A stretch of DNA of 64,000 nucleotides from Phyto melanocephala. Lineage: Eukaryota > Arthropoda > Insecta > Diptera > Rhinophoridae. Below the pieces are notes generated by a model. The model worked only from the letters and a program-made list of their open reading frames with translations, was not told where the DNA came from and did no database searches. Numbering within the stretch: position 1 is the first letter of the stretch; every line of letters begins with the position of its first letter. This document shows positions 1-9,973 of this stretch, in pieces. The translations under genes and the position numbers were made by a program. The DNA is taken from contig OW799235.1 in assembly GCA_941918925.1 (NCBI GenBank), forward strand, positions 44,794,701 through 44,858,700. Direction: 5' to 3'.

Positions 1-374
1 ATATCAGTATGAGAACCAAGAGACAATAGAGAGCTATAAAGAGCAGAAACATTATCGACAAGGCTACGTAATTGTGTACAATTGTTCTTGGCCATTGCGG
101 GAAGTTCAAAAAGAGTAGCAATATTTTCCATAAAAATTAGTGAGCTATTGTCGAACCGCGTTTTTAACCTTTCCAGAGCCTTTGGGTAGTTTTCATTAGT
201 AATTTGGAAAGCCTTGACTGTTTCAAGAGCCTGCCCTTGTAGACAGTTGAGCAAATGGTTAAATTTTTCAATATTTGAAAGGCCGAATTCACGATCAATA
301 ACTTGGTTAAATGACGTTATACAATTTTTGTACTCACTGTACTTACCACTAAATGTGGGCAATTTGAGCTGAGG
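1..374 (-). mobile_element. BEL/Pao gag fragment, duplicate of 7815-8188
   Basis: This stretch matches positions 7815-8188 (same order, offset 7814) up to the GAGG at 371-374 and then diverges abruptly. It encodes, on the minus strand, part of the DUF1759-type gag domain of the BEL element described below. The left end is cut by the window edge. The right end joins the tRNA-like middle of a repeat A copy. It is therefore a second, broken insertion of the same BEL family, or a fragment copied from it. Confidence 0.9.
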
Positions 375-850
375 CTAAAGTAAACGTGGGATCGAATCCC
401 AGCTGAGCCAAAAAAAAAATTTTTTTATATTTAAAAAATTTTTTTTTTAATTTTTTTTTTATTTTTTTTTTATTTTTTATTTAATATATTATTTATATTT
501 TTATTATTTTTTTTTTTAATTTTTTTTTTATATTTTTTTTTGTTTTATATTAATTATATATATTTTAATTACTTTTTTAAAATTTTTTTTTTTAATTTTT
601 TTTTTAATTTTTTTTAAAATTTTTTTTTTAAATTTTTTTTTTTTAATTTTTTTTTTATTTTTTTTTTTAACATACATACGTAAATTTATAATTTTACAAT
701 GGGATGTTTTTTATATATGTATATTTTTTATATGTATGTACGTATTTCATATGAGATGAATGGTGATACAAACTACTGTTATTGCATGACTACACGTTGT
801 GAAGGGTATATAAGATTCGGCACGGCCGAATATAGCGCTCTTACTTGTTT
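375..850 (+). repeat. Repeat A copy (right-hand portion and terminus)
   Basis: It begins in a tRNA-like segment with a B-box-like GATCGAATCCC at 392-402, followed by GCTGAGCC and a long A/T homopolymer tract. It then runs through a segment shared with other copies (a CATTCATCTCATATG-type block, in reverse) to the characteristic terminus: hairpin ATTCGGC-ACG-GCCGAAT at 815-831, then CTCTTACTTG ending at 847. The same terminus closes repeat copies throughout the window. The layout (hairpin about 10-12 bp before the end) recalls Helitron/Helentron 3' ends; that assignment is inference. Confidence 0.7.
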
Positions 851-1033
851 TTTTTTTTAATTTTTTTTTTTAATTTTTTTTTAAATTTTTTTTTTTTTCG
901 TTTTTTTAACATACATACGTGTACGTATTTCATATGGGATGAATGGTGATACAAGCAACTGTTATTGCATGACTACACGTTGTGAAGGGTATATAAGATT
1001 CGGCATGGCCGAATATAGCACTCTTACTTGTTT
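851..1033 (+). repeat. Tandem duplicate of the repeat A terminus
   Basis: About 125 bp (909-1033) repeat the end of the preceding copy: the CATACATACGT start, the block read from TGAATGGTGATACAA, the TGCATGACTACACGTTGTG motif, hairpin ATTCGGC-ATG-GCCGAAT at 998-1014 and CTCTTACTTG ending at 1030. Head-to-tail repetition of the terminal segment is common in Helentron-like elements. Confidence 0.7.
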
Positions 1034-1427
1034 TTTTATCTCATCATCTCTTTAGCAGTTCGTTATACGATCGAAACACCATACGACAGCGAAAAAAATT
1101 AGAAAAATAAATTTCTTAATTGTAAAAATTTTAGGAAGTTTTAAAAGAGAATGAGAAAAATATATGCCTCTCAATTCTAGTTTGTAAAAAGCATTTAACG
1201 CCATCAGTCGAGATAGCCTGATGCGGTTCATCCGAACAAAATAATTTGGCGACGGCGGTAAGCCGGCTGGAGGCATAACCTGGATCTCTAAACAACAGCC
1301 GTACAATTTTGACGTTTTTTTTTCGGGCTTGAAATGTGGTTTTTTGCGTTCCAGCAAATTTTGGTAAATTTATCGTTTTCTGAGAGAATTTTTTGTTTAC
1401 TCTCATTTTACCGGACTTTACCCGGAT
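1034..1427. other. Anonymous sequence beside a non-LTR 3' end
   Basis: Two overlapping minus-strand frames of 91 and 101 codons exist here, but neither shows a recognisable domain and they overlap each other in different frames. This is probably flanking sequence into which the non-LTR fragment at 1428-2010 inserted. I see no gene. Confidence 0.4.
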
Positions 1428-2010
1428 TTATTTATTTTATTTATTTATTTTTATTTCTTTTCGATGTCCCATACACAAGACTTTAAGTCTTATATTGCAG
1501 TATGGAACTGAGCATATGCAAATAATTACAAAATAGGTGTAATTTTTAACATAAATTGTAAGTAATTTTAAATAAAAAATTAAGAAAAGCAAAATATAGA
1601 AATTAACCAAATTTAATAACAAAGTGTTAATAAAATTTAATAAAATAAGACAAAACAATAATAAAATAAGATAAAACAATATACAAGCAAAATTTATATA
1701 TGTATGTATTTTAACGTGAGAAATGACCAAAAATAAATTTTCTGAATTGTCGTGCGTTACTAATGGTTTGTGATCTATAGGGGATTCCGTTCCAGAGACT
1801 GATAGCATTAATAAAGAAATGGTATTTAGAAATCAGCGCTCGATGACTAAATGCTAGAATTCTTTTGCCTCTATCAAGTGTTGAAAAATTTAAACGTTCA
1901 TGGAGATGTTCAGGCTGATGTGTATATATAATTTTATGCATAAACAGTAAACAACGCACTCTTAAATAATCATCAAAACTAATACCGTAAAGCAAAGTTA
2001 CGTCGAACAA
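1428..2010 (-). pseudogene. 3' end of a Jockey/CR1-type non-LTR retrotransposon
   Basis: The minus-strand frame at 1711-2010 (99 codons) reads like the extreme C-terminus of a non-LTR reverse transcriptase. It has a run with FDDYLRVRCLLF, then RILAFSHRALISKYHFF, then the signature SLWNGIPYRSQ and a short basic end. The S-x-W-N-x-(I/L)-P motif is typical of Jockey/CR1/L2-type ORF2 ends. About 260 bp of 3' UTR follow down to an ATAAATAAATAAA-like tail at 1428-1447. The rest of the element is missing, as expected for a 5'-truncated copy. The family is recognised from motif knowledge; the exact clade is uncertain. Confidence 0.7.
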
Positions 2011-2436
2011 ACCTATTATTTTTAGGGTAATTTTGCAAATTATGAATCTTAATTTTTAAAACTCAGTAGCAGTGATCTTGCTTTCAGTTTGGAAATATAT
2101 GCCCGATTTATCCTTACTTTACTTTTTATTTTTCTAAGTAAATTCAATTAGAGATAAAAATTTTCATAAATTGAACAAAAAGTATTTAATAACTAAATAT
2201 AGAACTTCAATAAATAGTAAGAACTGCGCTAACGAAGTAGAGGGTTAAATCCTAGTGTATTATATCTTTGGCAACCCTCTCTCTCTCTATCTTTACTATA
2301 TAAAGGGTAACGCAATGGACCTTATTGGTCTCCGAGTGTGGGTGTAGGAGGCAGATACTACTTTCTGCATCCCCCTTTCCTACCTACCTACCTAAAGTAG
2401 CGACCAGGAAGACACAACAATTGAGGCAATTTAAGA
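2011..2436. other. Anonymous sequence with a CCTA-repeat tail
   Basis: No gene is visible. A pyrimidine-rich CT run at 2278-2291 and a short (CCTA)n tract near 2380-2394 look like the 3' tail of another retroposed element, preceded by GC-richer sequence (about 2300-2380) unlike its surroundings. Confidence 0.35.
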
Positions 2437-2605
2437 GTAAAGGTAAAAAGATCATGGCATACGCTGATGACGTAGTGATGGAGTTTTCGTGAATGGATCG
2501 TAGATGGATTTAGGCATAGGGCAGATGTCTATATCATGGGGGAGAACATCAGGCTTTCTGATAATTGTAGGGTGTTCCATGCAGATACTGGCTATCTATT
2601 GTTAA
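2437..2605 (+). pseudogene. Relic of a non-LTR RT-RNase H region
   Basis: The plus strand reads KIMAYADDVVMEFS at about 2450-2490, containing the YADD catalytic box of a non-LTR reverse transcriptase. After stops and a deletion, a second run at about 2542-2600 reads ENIRLSDNCRVFHAD. This resembles the RNase H run RLPDHNTIFQAE seen in the non-LTR element at 62.2 kb. Two motifs normally hundreds of residues apart lie about 50 bp apart, so this is a heavily deleted relic, probably of an R1/LOA/I-type element. Confidence 0.5.
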
Positions 2606-2972
2606 ATCTCTTTGAATGCTATAAATATATATTTTATGATCTTTGTGTTACAGTCGTTTTACATAATACTAAAAAAAATTACAACTTTTATGTTTACACA
2701 TAAAAAAAAAATTTAAAAAATTAATAATTATCAATACGTAAATTGATCGGTAAACCTAAAGTGCCGCTGATATATAGGTGTCGGATGCATTCCTTTCCTT
2801 TTAATGGTAATATATAGTAGTTTCAAATTTAACATGAGTAACCCAAAAAGTGGCTGATGATGAAATCATAATCGGATTAATTTTCCAGTATTTCGAAATG
2901 CTTACAATTTAATTTAAAAATGATTTTAATAAAATTTGTTAACTTTTACAAGAAAACTATTAAAATAAATTA
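2606..2972. other. Anonymous AT-rich sequence
   Basis: No open frame, repeat terminus or structure could be supported in this stretch. Confidence 0.5.
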
Positions 2973-3078
2973 AAACAAGTAAGAGCGCTATTTTCGGCCG
3001 TGCCGAATCTTATATACCCTTCACAACGTGTAGTCATGCAATAACAGTAGTTTGTATCACCATTCATCCCATATGCGT
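2973..3078 (-). repeat. Left half of a repeat A copy split by the BEL element
   Basis: It begins with the terminus AAAACAAGTAAGAGCGC, followed by the hairpin and CTTATATACCCTTCACAACG, then the TAGTCATGCAATAACA and ACCATTCATC blocks. The sequence breaks at about 3078 into LTR-derived DNA. The missing right half of a repeat A copy lies at 9546-9795, directly beyond the BEL 5' LTR, so the BEL DNA was probably inserted into this repeat. Confidence 0.75.
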
Positions 3079-3342
3079 CCGTAAATACATAATTTTGTAA
3101 CAGGTATAAGGTAATGAATTTGTAATAAAGAAATTATTGTTAATATTGAATTCGAATAAGCATCATCCCTTTTTTATTGTCGCGCTTTTTACGGACGCAG
3201 GTTCCCAACGTTTTTATGAATCATTGCCATGGAACATTTCAGTAGCATATAGATAACAATTCGAAAATAAACAGAATTGCTCTATATAGCTGCCGGTGAA
3301 GAAAAAGCTCTTCATCGTACATTTTGGCGCCCAACGTGGGGC
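3079..3342 (+). other. LTR-derived fragment plus tRNA-Lys primer binding site
   Basis: Positions 3085-3155 match, in inverted orientation, the end of the BEL 5' LTR (9120-9195). The rest of the stretch is not found elsewhere in the window. At 3325-3342 lies TGGCGCCCAACGTGGGGC, an 18-nt match to the primer binding site known for tRNA-Lys(1,2) in other retroelements. It is preceded by sequence that looks like a U5 end. GCGTCCGTAAA at 3076 and its reverse complement at 3188 form a short inverted repeat. It is either a remnant of a separate plus-strand LTR element or an inverted, rearranged LTR. Confidence 0.55.
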
Positions 3343-3650
3343 TTCCAATGTACCAAGTCAAATTATATTTTTATCGTATGTATGCAACAACAAAATACAA
3401 TGCATTCTTGTTGACAACAACACAACACTAGTTTAAAATATTTAAGTGAGAAACAAATACATAACTAACGGTTGATTGCTAAAATAAGTTACAGTGGTTA
3501 GTGTATACAAAATTTATGACAAATTACAGTGGTAACAGTGGGCCAAAAATATGTTTTAAATTAAATACAATTTATATTAAGAATAAAAGCAAATTACAGA
3601 AAAACAAAATTATACAGTTTAGTATAGATATATTATACGGTGACCTAACA
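3343..3650 (-). repeat. BEL/Pao 3' LTR, truncated at its 3' end
   Basis: It is the same as 9238-9545 (offset 5895). On the element's sense strand it begins TGTTAGGTCACC at 3650 and is lost at 3343, where the PBS-containing fragment begins. About 125 bp of the LTR end seen in the 5' copy are missing here. Confidence 0.85.
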
Positions 3651-3675
3651 TTCCGGCCCCATTGAAAGGACACTT

Positions 3676-4012
3676 TCAAGAAAATGGTAGCAAAGCCAGT
3701 CTATGGATAGGACGACGTATAACTCCCTTTGTTGTTTTTATGTCGACAACTCTAACACGATCGTCTCTGCCACGTATAATATTGACGATTTTTCCCATGA
3801 GCCACCGCTGTGGGGGTAGGTTATCTTCTTGAATAAGAACCAATGAACCATTAGCAATATTGGTGTTTGAGCGAATCCATTTGTTTCGAGTTTGTAGTTC
3901 ATTTATATAATCATGCATCCACTTCTTCCAAAAGCTTTGTTTAATAGCGCTTATTCTAGCCCAAAAATCAAGATTATTTATTTCTTTGGAAAGGACATCA
4001 CGTTCAGAAAAT
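3676..4012 (-). pseudogene. BEL/Pao pol C-terminal tail (DUF5641-like)
   Basis: Downstream of the integrase, one minus-strand frame reads [17 protein letters not shown], then FWKKW, then SLVLIQEDNLPPQRWLMGKI, a RVRVVDIKTTKG run, and RPIHRLALLP to the stop at 3676. The LV-I-x(n)-PPxxWxxGxI ... RPxxRLxxLP pattern is the C-terminal module known in BEL/Pao polyproteins. The integrase frame leaves this frame near 4010, so a one-base frameshift separates the two. The stop is about 25 bp before the 3' LTR. Confidence 0.8.
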
Positions 4013-5130
4013 GGCCTGGTGTAAGCGCTTCAAAGTCACTGGGGTCAGTAGATAGAGGTGAAATCGGTCTTGAGTTTAAAATAGCTTCTATCTCGACCAT
4101 TGCTGTTGCCAGTTCCTCATATGTCAGCCTTGTGTTGTACAACGTCTTGGCTAAGTGACCTTTGGCTGACTTGACGGCCGCCTCCCACAATCCGCCAAAA
4201 TGTGGTGCCCTAGGGGGAATAAAACGGAAATTAATAAATTGGTTTGAGCAATAATTTATAATAACATTTGTGTTTTTAGGCTCAAAAAGGAACGATTTTA
4301 ATTGTGCCAACTTAGAATTAGCACCAACAAAATTGGTGGCATTATCACAGAAAATATCTGTGGGCAGGCCTCTTCGACCAATCATTCTTTTTAGAGCTGC
4401 AATAAAGGCATCAGTTGATAGGTCCGAAACGACTTCAATATGGACTGCTTTGGTTGCGAGACAGACAAAAACGGCTATGTAGGTTTTGTATGGAACTTTT
4501 CCTCTGATTCTGAGGTAAGTGTTGACTGGACCACAAAAATCAACTGCACATCTGGCAAACGGCCTTGCAGGATTTAATCGCTCTATAGGCAAGTTTCCCA
4601 TCATTTGTTGTAACAACCTTGGGCGATAGCGAATGCATTGTGGACATGAATGCACAATGCGACGACATAAATTTCTTGCGTTTATTACCCAAAATCTCTG
4701 ACGAATTAGCGAAATCAGAGCTTTTGGGCCAGCATGGTAGTTACTGATGTGTAGATGTCGCACATAATAGTGAACAAAAAAGTTTTTGCTTGGCAAAATT
4801 ATTGGGTGCTTTTGACCTTCAGCGATTGCAGCAAATTCCAAACGGCCGCCAACTTTGAGCAAATAAAAGCCATTCGATGAATCCAGAAAGGGGTTTAGAC
4901 ACTTTAAGGCACCTTGGGGAACTTTTTTCTTTAAAGCTCGATTTATATCATCTTGAAAATATTGTTTCTGGATATTAAAAACTATTCGAAGTTGGGCGTT
5001 TTCTAATTCTTGAGGCTGCAAAGAGTCAGAATTAATAATATTAGTTCTTGGTAATTGAGCAAAACGAAGCATCCAGGCAACAATACGAATAATTTTTAGA
5101 TATGAGCTATATTTTTCCATAGATCTTGAA
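3978..5130 (-). pseudogene. BEL/Pao integrase region
   Basis: The frame carries an N-terminal zinc-binding HHCC module ([12 protein letters not shown] ... [10 protein letters not shown]). The D-D-E core follows with CAVDFCGP, then [11 protein letters not shown], then [15 protein letters not shown], so all three acidic residues are visible. It ends GHFLNV, after which the frame shifts into the DUF5641 tail. On the 5' side it begins at about [14 protein letters not shown]. The connector between RNase H and this point in BEL pol is largely missing, so roughly 150 codons appear deleted, together with a frame change, near 5100-5130. Confidence 0.88.
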
Positions 5131-6052
5131 TTTCTGAAACTCTGTTGCCAACGAAAACGGATAATGTAGAAGAATGTTGTTTCAACCAGTGAAGAACTAT
5201 TTGAGAATCTGACCATAAAATTACATCTTTATGAGGTATCGAAAAAAGATTTTTAATTTTAGAGTATAATTTTGCCAATAGTTGCGCCCCACATAATTCG
5301 AGTTTCGGTAATGATTTCCTTTTTGTAGGGGCAACTCTAGATTTTGACGTAAAAAGCCGAACAGAAACATATCCTGAGCAAGTTCTAACACGCAAGTAAA
5401 AACAGCATCCATAAGCTCGAATTGATGAGTCACAAAAGCCATGAAGTTGTACTGAATAATATTCAGCAGCGAGACAAAAACGAGGAATTTCAAGCGACGT
5501 TAAGTTTTTAAGATCAGATACGAAATATTCCCAAGCGGAATGTAGTTCTTGAGGTATAGACTCGTCCCAGCCAATTTTAAGAATCCACAGTTCTTGCATG
5601 ACGATTTTAGCTTTTATAATAAGCGGAGCCAAAAGTCCTAAGGGATCAAAAAGTGAAGACGAGAGCGACAAAATTGTTCGTTTGGTAATTTTTCCATCAA
5701 TTTTAACTTTAGGCGAAAACGAAAATACAAAAACATCTTTTTGTTGATCCCAAGTAATACCAAGGGCGCTAGTTATCGCAGAGTCTTCAATATTCAAGTC
5801 TTTTATTGTTTTATCATTTTGAAAATCTCTATGATTTGAATGCCACTTATCTAATTGAAAACCACCTCGCATTAGAATTTCGTTTACTTCCTTTTTTATT
5901 TGAGCCAATTCTTCTAGTGTGTCTGCGCCACCTAAAAGGTCATCAACATAAAATGAGGACTTTATGGTTTCTGCACCAATCTTGAATTGAGCTACGTATT
6001 GATCTGCGAGATAATGCAGACTTTTAATGGCTAAATAAGGTGCTGCTGACAT
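5096..6052 (-). pseudogene. BEL/Pao reverse transcriptase palm and RNase H region
   Basis: Continues in the same frame as the gag-RT piece beyond the stop at 6089-6091; the true reading runs from EVRIYQLNTVTYG. The RT catalytic box is SFYVDDLLGGAD. It is followed by the RNase H-like module with LHGFCDSSIRAYGCCFY, LPKLELCGAQLL and [15 protein letters not shown], a D-E-D set. It ends just before the deletion that joins it out of frame to the integrase. In a working element this would copy RNA to DNA in virus-like particles; here it is only a segment. Confidence 0.88.
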
Positions 6053-6091
6053 TCCGTAGGTGACTGTATTCAGCTGATATATACGAACTTC

Positions 6092-8296
6092 TTATTCTTC
6101 AGAATTCCTCCACAAAATATATTGATATTTTCGATCATAAGGGTCAATAAGGATTTGACGGTACATTTTTACTATATCAGCTGTAATGGCGAATCGATGA
6201 AGGCGAAAACGAAGCAAGATTTTGTAAAGTTCATCTTGAATTGTTGGACCTACCATAAGAATGTCATTGAGTGATTTCTGAGACGACGAGGGACATGAAG
6301 CATCAAAAACGACTCTTAGCTTTGTCGAGGTGCTATTGGGCTTGAAAACGCAATGGTGGGGAATGAAATAATGAGGCTCATTTAAGCGAGGACTACAAAT
6401 TAAACTCATATGACCACAACTTTCATACTCCTTCATAAAAGCGACATATTGTGATTTAAGACTGCTGTCACGAGCAAATCGTCTCTCTTGAGACATTAAT
6501 CTTCTATAGGCCATATTTCGAGAGAGACCTAAAGTGTCAGAAGAATCTTTAAAGGGTAATTTAACAACAATCCTACCAGAAGATTCACGATAGACAGTAT
6601 CATTGAAAGATGCTTCACAATCAGATTGTTCTGGGGTTAAATTGTTTGTGTTACATTTAATTTCTTCGATTTCCCATAGACGTTGTAACTTAAGATCAAC
6701 TTCTTCTTCTATCGACAGCATACAAGAAGAACGAGTATTGGATTGATTTGAGGAATAACGACCTGCTACAATCCATCCGAAAAGTGTTTTGTGTAACTTG
6801 GGCAAATTAGGACCAAGCTTGATTTGACCAACTGACAAAATATCGAAGAATGTTTCAGTACCAATAAGTAAGTTGATACGCTTAGTTTTAAAGAACTGCT
6901 CATCTGCAAGCTGAGTATTTGGAGGCAAGTTCCATTTTGAGACGTCTAATTCAGAATCAGGTTGATAAGAAATATGTTGTGTAACACAGAACGAGAGCGA
7001 TGCTTCGAAATCTGTAAATCGAGATTTTACATTAGTAGACGACTTATATTTACTTTTGCTACGAGTATTGCCAATGCTAATAACTTCAGTTGTTTGTTTC
7101 TTTCGAGGCAAATGAAGTTTTTGTGAGAACTCACCAGTAATGAAATTCAATTGAGAGCAAGAATCTAATAAGGCGCGTCCCAATTGATAAGAACCAGTAG
7201 AGTCACGAACGAGAACCATGGCAGTAGCAAGCAACACTTGTTCTGGCGAAGATTTTTCCATGTGAGTATGGACCGAGGATGGAGATTCAATCAAGGCAGG
7301 ACAAGAAATTGGTGGTTCAGCAGCCGAGGACGAGGGCCTGGAAGCTGGCTGAGACTGGTGAAGCAAACTATGATGCAAACGAGAACAAAATTTGCACTTG
7401 AATGTTGAGGAACAGTTGTTTACTTGATGCCCATTTGACAAACAATTAAGACAAAGTGCTAAGCGTTTAACATTTTCAAAGCGTTGGCTGATATCCATGT
7501 CTTTAAAGCAAGAACACCGATGTATAGTGTGATCAGTTTTTGAACAAAGTGCGCATAGACGTTTTGAAACCGAAAATGTGTAACCAGGATTAGAATTTTT
7601 ATGCTTGGACTTACCCACTTGATTATGTTCGGGTTTACGAGTTGTTTGTGTATGTGTGCTGTCAACCGATTCTAAAAACTGGCATCGTCTTTCAAGAACC
7701 TTGGAACAATCATCCCATGATGGCAGTTTGGTAAAGTCCAAAGAATCTTTCCACTTTCTTCTGGTTTCATCATCAATCTTTTCCATTACCACATGAATAA
7801 GCATCGAATTTGCAATATCAGTATGAGAACCAAGAGACAATAGAGAGCTATAAAGAGCAGAAACATTATCGACAAGGCTACGTAATTGTGTACAATTGTT
7901 CTTGGCCATTGCGGGAAGTTCAAAAAGAGTAGCAATATTTTCCATAAAAATTAGTGAGCTATTGTCGAACCGCGTTTTTAACCTTTCCAGAGCCTTTGGG
8001 TAGTTTTCATTAGTAATTTGGAAAGCCTTGACTGTTTCAAGAGCCTGCCCTTGTAGACAGTTGAGCAAATGGTTAAATTTTTCAATATTTGAAAGGCCGA
8101 ATTCACGATCAATAACTTGGTTAAATGACGTTATACAATTTTTGTACTCACTGTACTTACCACTAAATGTGGGCAATTTGAGCTGAGGAAGTTTATGACT
8201 GGCAACAGGGAAACAAATAGTTGAATCGGATACCGTTGTGTTATGTATATCCTCACCAAGCTGAGACTGTATATTTAATTTTGCTGCGATATACAA
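6092..8296 (-). pseudogene. BEL/Pao gag, protease and start of RT
   Basis: The 734-codon frame opens with the gag domain (PQLKLPTFSGKYSEYKN, the DUF1759 hallmark). It has Cys/His clusters CALCSKTDHTIHRC and CLNCLSNGHQVNNC, then the aspartic protease region and the first part of RT (LRVVFDASCPSSSQKSLND). The protease active site reads ALLDSCSQLNFIT, where family members normally have DSGSQ. The glycine of the catalytic D-S/T-G is replaced by cysteine, which should impair processing. The upstream stop at 8297-8299 and the downstream stop at 6089-6091 are in the same frame, consistent with simple nonsense changes. Confidence 0.9.
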
Positions 8297-8299
8297 ATC

Positions 8300-8524
8300 T
8301 TAAATTTCGGGCCTACCATTATCATCCGGGTCATATTTTTCAATTTGGGTTTGATACGTCAATATCTGCTTAAAGTATGACTCCAAAATCCCCAAACGGC
8401 ACTTGAGTTCAGCTGACGAAAGTGTCTTACCTTCACCCCTTCCATTGGCTTGGATTTGATTTTTAATACGGGAAATACTTTTCTTTGTATTAGCCCGTTG
8501 CTGTTTAACTTCCTCCAACGTCAT
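8300..8524 (-). pseudogene. BEL/Pao gag N-terminus
   Basis: The 74-codon frame MTLEEVKQQRANTKKSI... is basic and probably helical, and lies in the same frame as the main gag piece. Only the TAA at 8297-8299 separates them, followed by DLYIAAKLNIQSQ. It is most simply the N-terminus of the same gag protein cut off by one nonsense codon. The ATG at 8522-8524 is the natural start, with AT-rich leader upstream. Confidence 0.75.
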
Positions 8525-9112
8525 AGCTATTTTTTTTCAAATTTGAAGAACTAGTGTTGGACACGGTATGAACGACAAACAATTTTGGCGAAGAAAATAA
8601 AAAGCGAGCTTGGTTTATTTAAATATTTTTTTTTTTTTTACTTTTTTTTTTAATATTTAGAACAACAAAATTTTGGTATACAGAAATTTTCTCACTATTT
8701 ACTGAAACCAAATAGAAGCACAAGCCAGTTAATGTACATGTACAAATTGTGAATAAAGTTTAGTGTCACTTTATAATTTTGTTTTTAAAACCTTTTTTTT
8801 TGGTTGCACTTGATGAGCTCAACAGTTTTTATTTGTTTATGTGTTAATTTCTTTTAATACAAGCTTTGCCAAAATAATTGTACAAAATGCTTTTGATGCA
8901 CCACACTTTTTGAGTTTTTAAGTTTTTTATCTGCTCCAAACAATTATTTAGATTTTTTTTTAATAATAATGTCTAATTTTTTTAAATGTTTTTTCACTTC
9001 ACGACACGACCGTACACTTTATTTGGTAAAAAAATGTACTTCCACGAAAGTCTTTGAAGTTTACACGGACCGCACAACAACAAATTTTTGAAACACGTTA
9101 GAAAAATCACTT
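8525..9112 (-). other. BEL/Pao leader between 5' LTR and gag
   Basis: AT-rich noncoding sequence between the 5' LTR end and the first ATG. I could not identify a primer binding site immediately after the LTR (the sense strand continues AGTGATTTTTCTAACG), so the exact inner LTR boundary is uncertain. Confidence 0.6.
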
Positions 9113-9545
9113 GCCCCCTTATTCGAATTCAATATTAACAATAATTTCTTTATTACAAATTCATTACCTTATACCTGTTACAAAATTATGTATTTACGAA
9201 GGGCCACACTGTTGTTGTTGTTTTATTTGTTTCTCACTTCCAATGTACCAAGTCAAATTATATTTTTATCGTATGTATGCAACAACAAAATACAATGCAT
9301 TCTTGTTGACAACAACACAACACTAGTTTAAAATATTTAAGTGAGAAACAAATACATAACTAACGGTTGATTGCTAAAATAAGTTACAGTGGTTAGTGTA
9401 TACAAAATTTATGACAAATTACAGTGGTAACAGTGGGCCAAAAATATGTTTTAAATTAAATACAATTTATATTAAGAATAAAAGCAAATTACAGAAAAAC
9501 AAAATTATACAGTTTAGTATAGATATATTATACGGTGACCTAACA
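9113..9545 (-). repeat. BEL/Pao 5' LTR (about 433 bp)
   Basis: On the sense strand it starts TGTTAGGTCACC at 9545 and can be read to GGGGGCA at 9113, giving TG...CA ends. It contains AATAAA-like signals in the shared block around 9150. Beyond 9545 the sequence switches precisely to the right half of repeat A. Confidence 0.75.
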
Positions 9546-9795
9546 GTGGTCGTGGGTTTTTGCTCATATCTCAGTTGTTTATGTACCGATGTTTCTGATT
9601 TTCAATACCGATCTACTCCCGAATATTTCTGATATTTTAGTATCTTACACACGGACAGACTGACAGGGCTTAATCGACTCCCCTATTCATAAGCTTTCAG
9701 AAAATATATACTTTATGGGGTCGGAAATGAAAATTGTAGAAATTTCACACGGAATGACAAACCTATATATACCCTTTTTCACTGTGTGAAGGGTA
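9546..9795 (+). repeat. Right half of the repeat A copy interrupted by BEL
   Basis: It contains the shared blocks GTGGTCGTGG, CTCATATCTCAGTTG, the CACGGACAGACTGACAG tract, TAATCGACTCCCC, CTTTATGGGGTCGG and the closing CTGTGTGAAGGGTATAA. It continues the element started at 2973-3078. Confidence 0.75.
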
Positions 9796-9845
9796 TAATA
9801 ACATCCCATTGTAAAAAAATTAATTTACGTATATAGTTTAATTAA

Positions 9846-9973
9846 AACAAGTAAGAGCACTATATTCGGCTGTGCCGAATCTTTTATACCCACCACCAAT
9901 TTTGTGTACATTTAAAGCACAATATTTATTATTTTGTTAATCGCTATAGAATAATCTCTTTATAATAAAATAT
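9846..9973 (-). repeat. Repeat B, first part, split by the Ulysses-like element
   Basis: It begins with the shared terminus AACAAGTAAGAGCACTATA, the hairpin ATTCGGC-TGT-GCCGAAT and CCCACCACCAATTTTGTG. It stops at AAAATAT, where the LTR begins. The sequence resumes at 20486 with ATATGTATCAC. The uninterrupted copy at 39777-41577 carries AAAATATGTATC at this point. Confidence 0.9.

Larger units (their letters stand above)
3343..9545 (-). mobile_element. BEL/Pao LTR retrotransposon, damaged
   Basis: A minus-strand element bounded by copies of the same LTR (3343-3650, truncated; 9113-9545). Its coding order, gag (DUF1759), protease, RT, RNase H, integrase and DUF5641 tail, is diagnostic of BEL/Pao. 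A polypurine stretch GGGGCCGGAA sits directly before the 3' LTR. The frame is broken by in-frame stops at 8297-8299 and 6089-6091, a deletion with frame change near 5100-5130, and a frame change near 4010. The LTR copies look identical over about 308 bp, suggesting recent insertion, although the coding lesions show this copy cannot make a full polyprotein. Confidence 0.92.

Noticed and set aside
1052..1406. Overlapping minus-strand frames of 101 and 91 codons as genes
   Set aside because: Different frames over the same DNA, no domain, next to a retroelement 3' end.
3913..4482. Plus-strand frames of 70-81 codons over the BEL integrase
   Set aside because: They are antisense shadows of a clear integrase reading frame.
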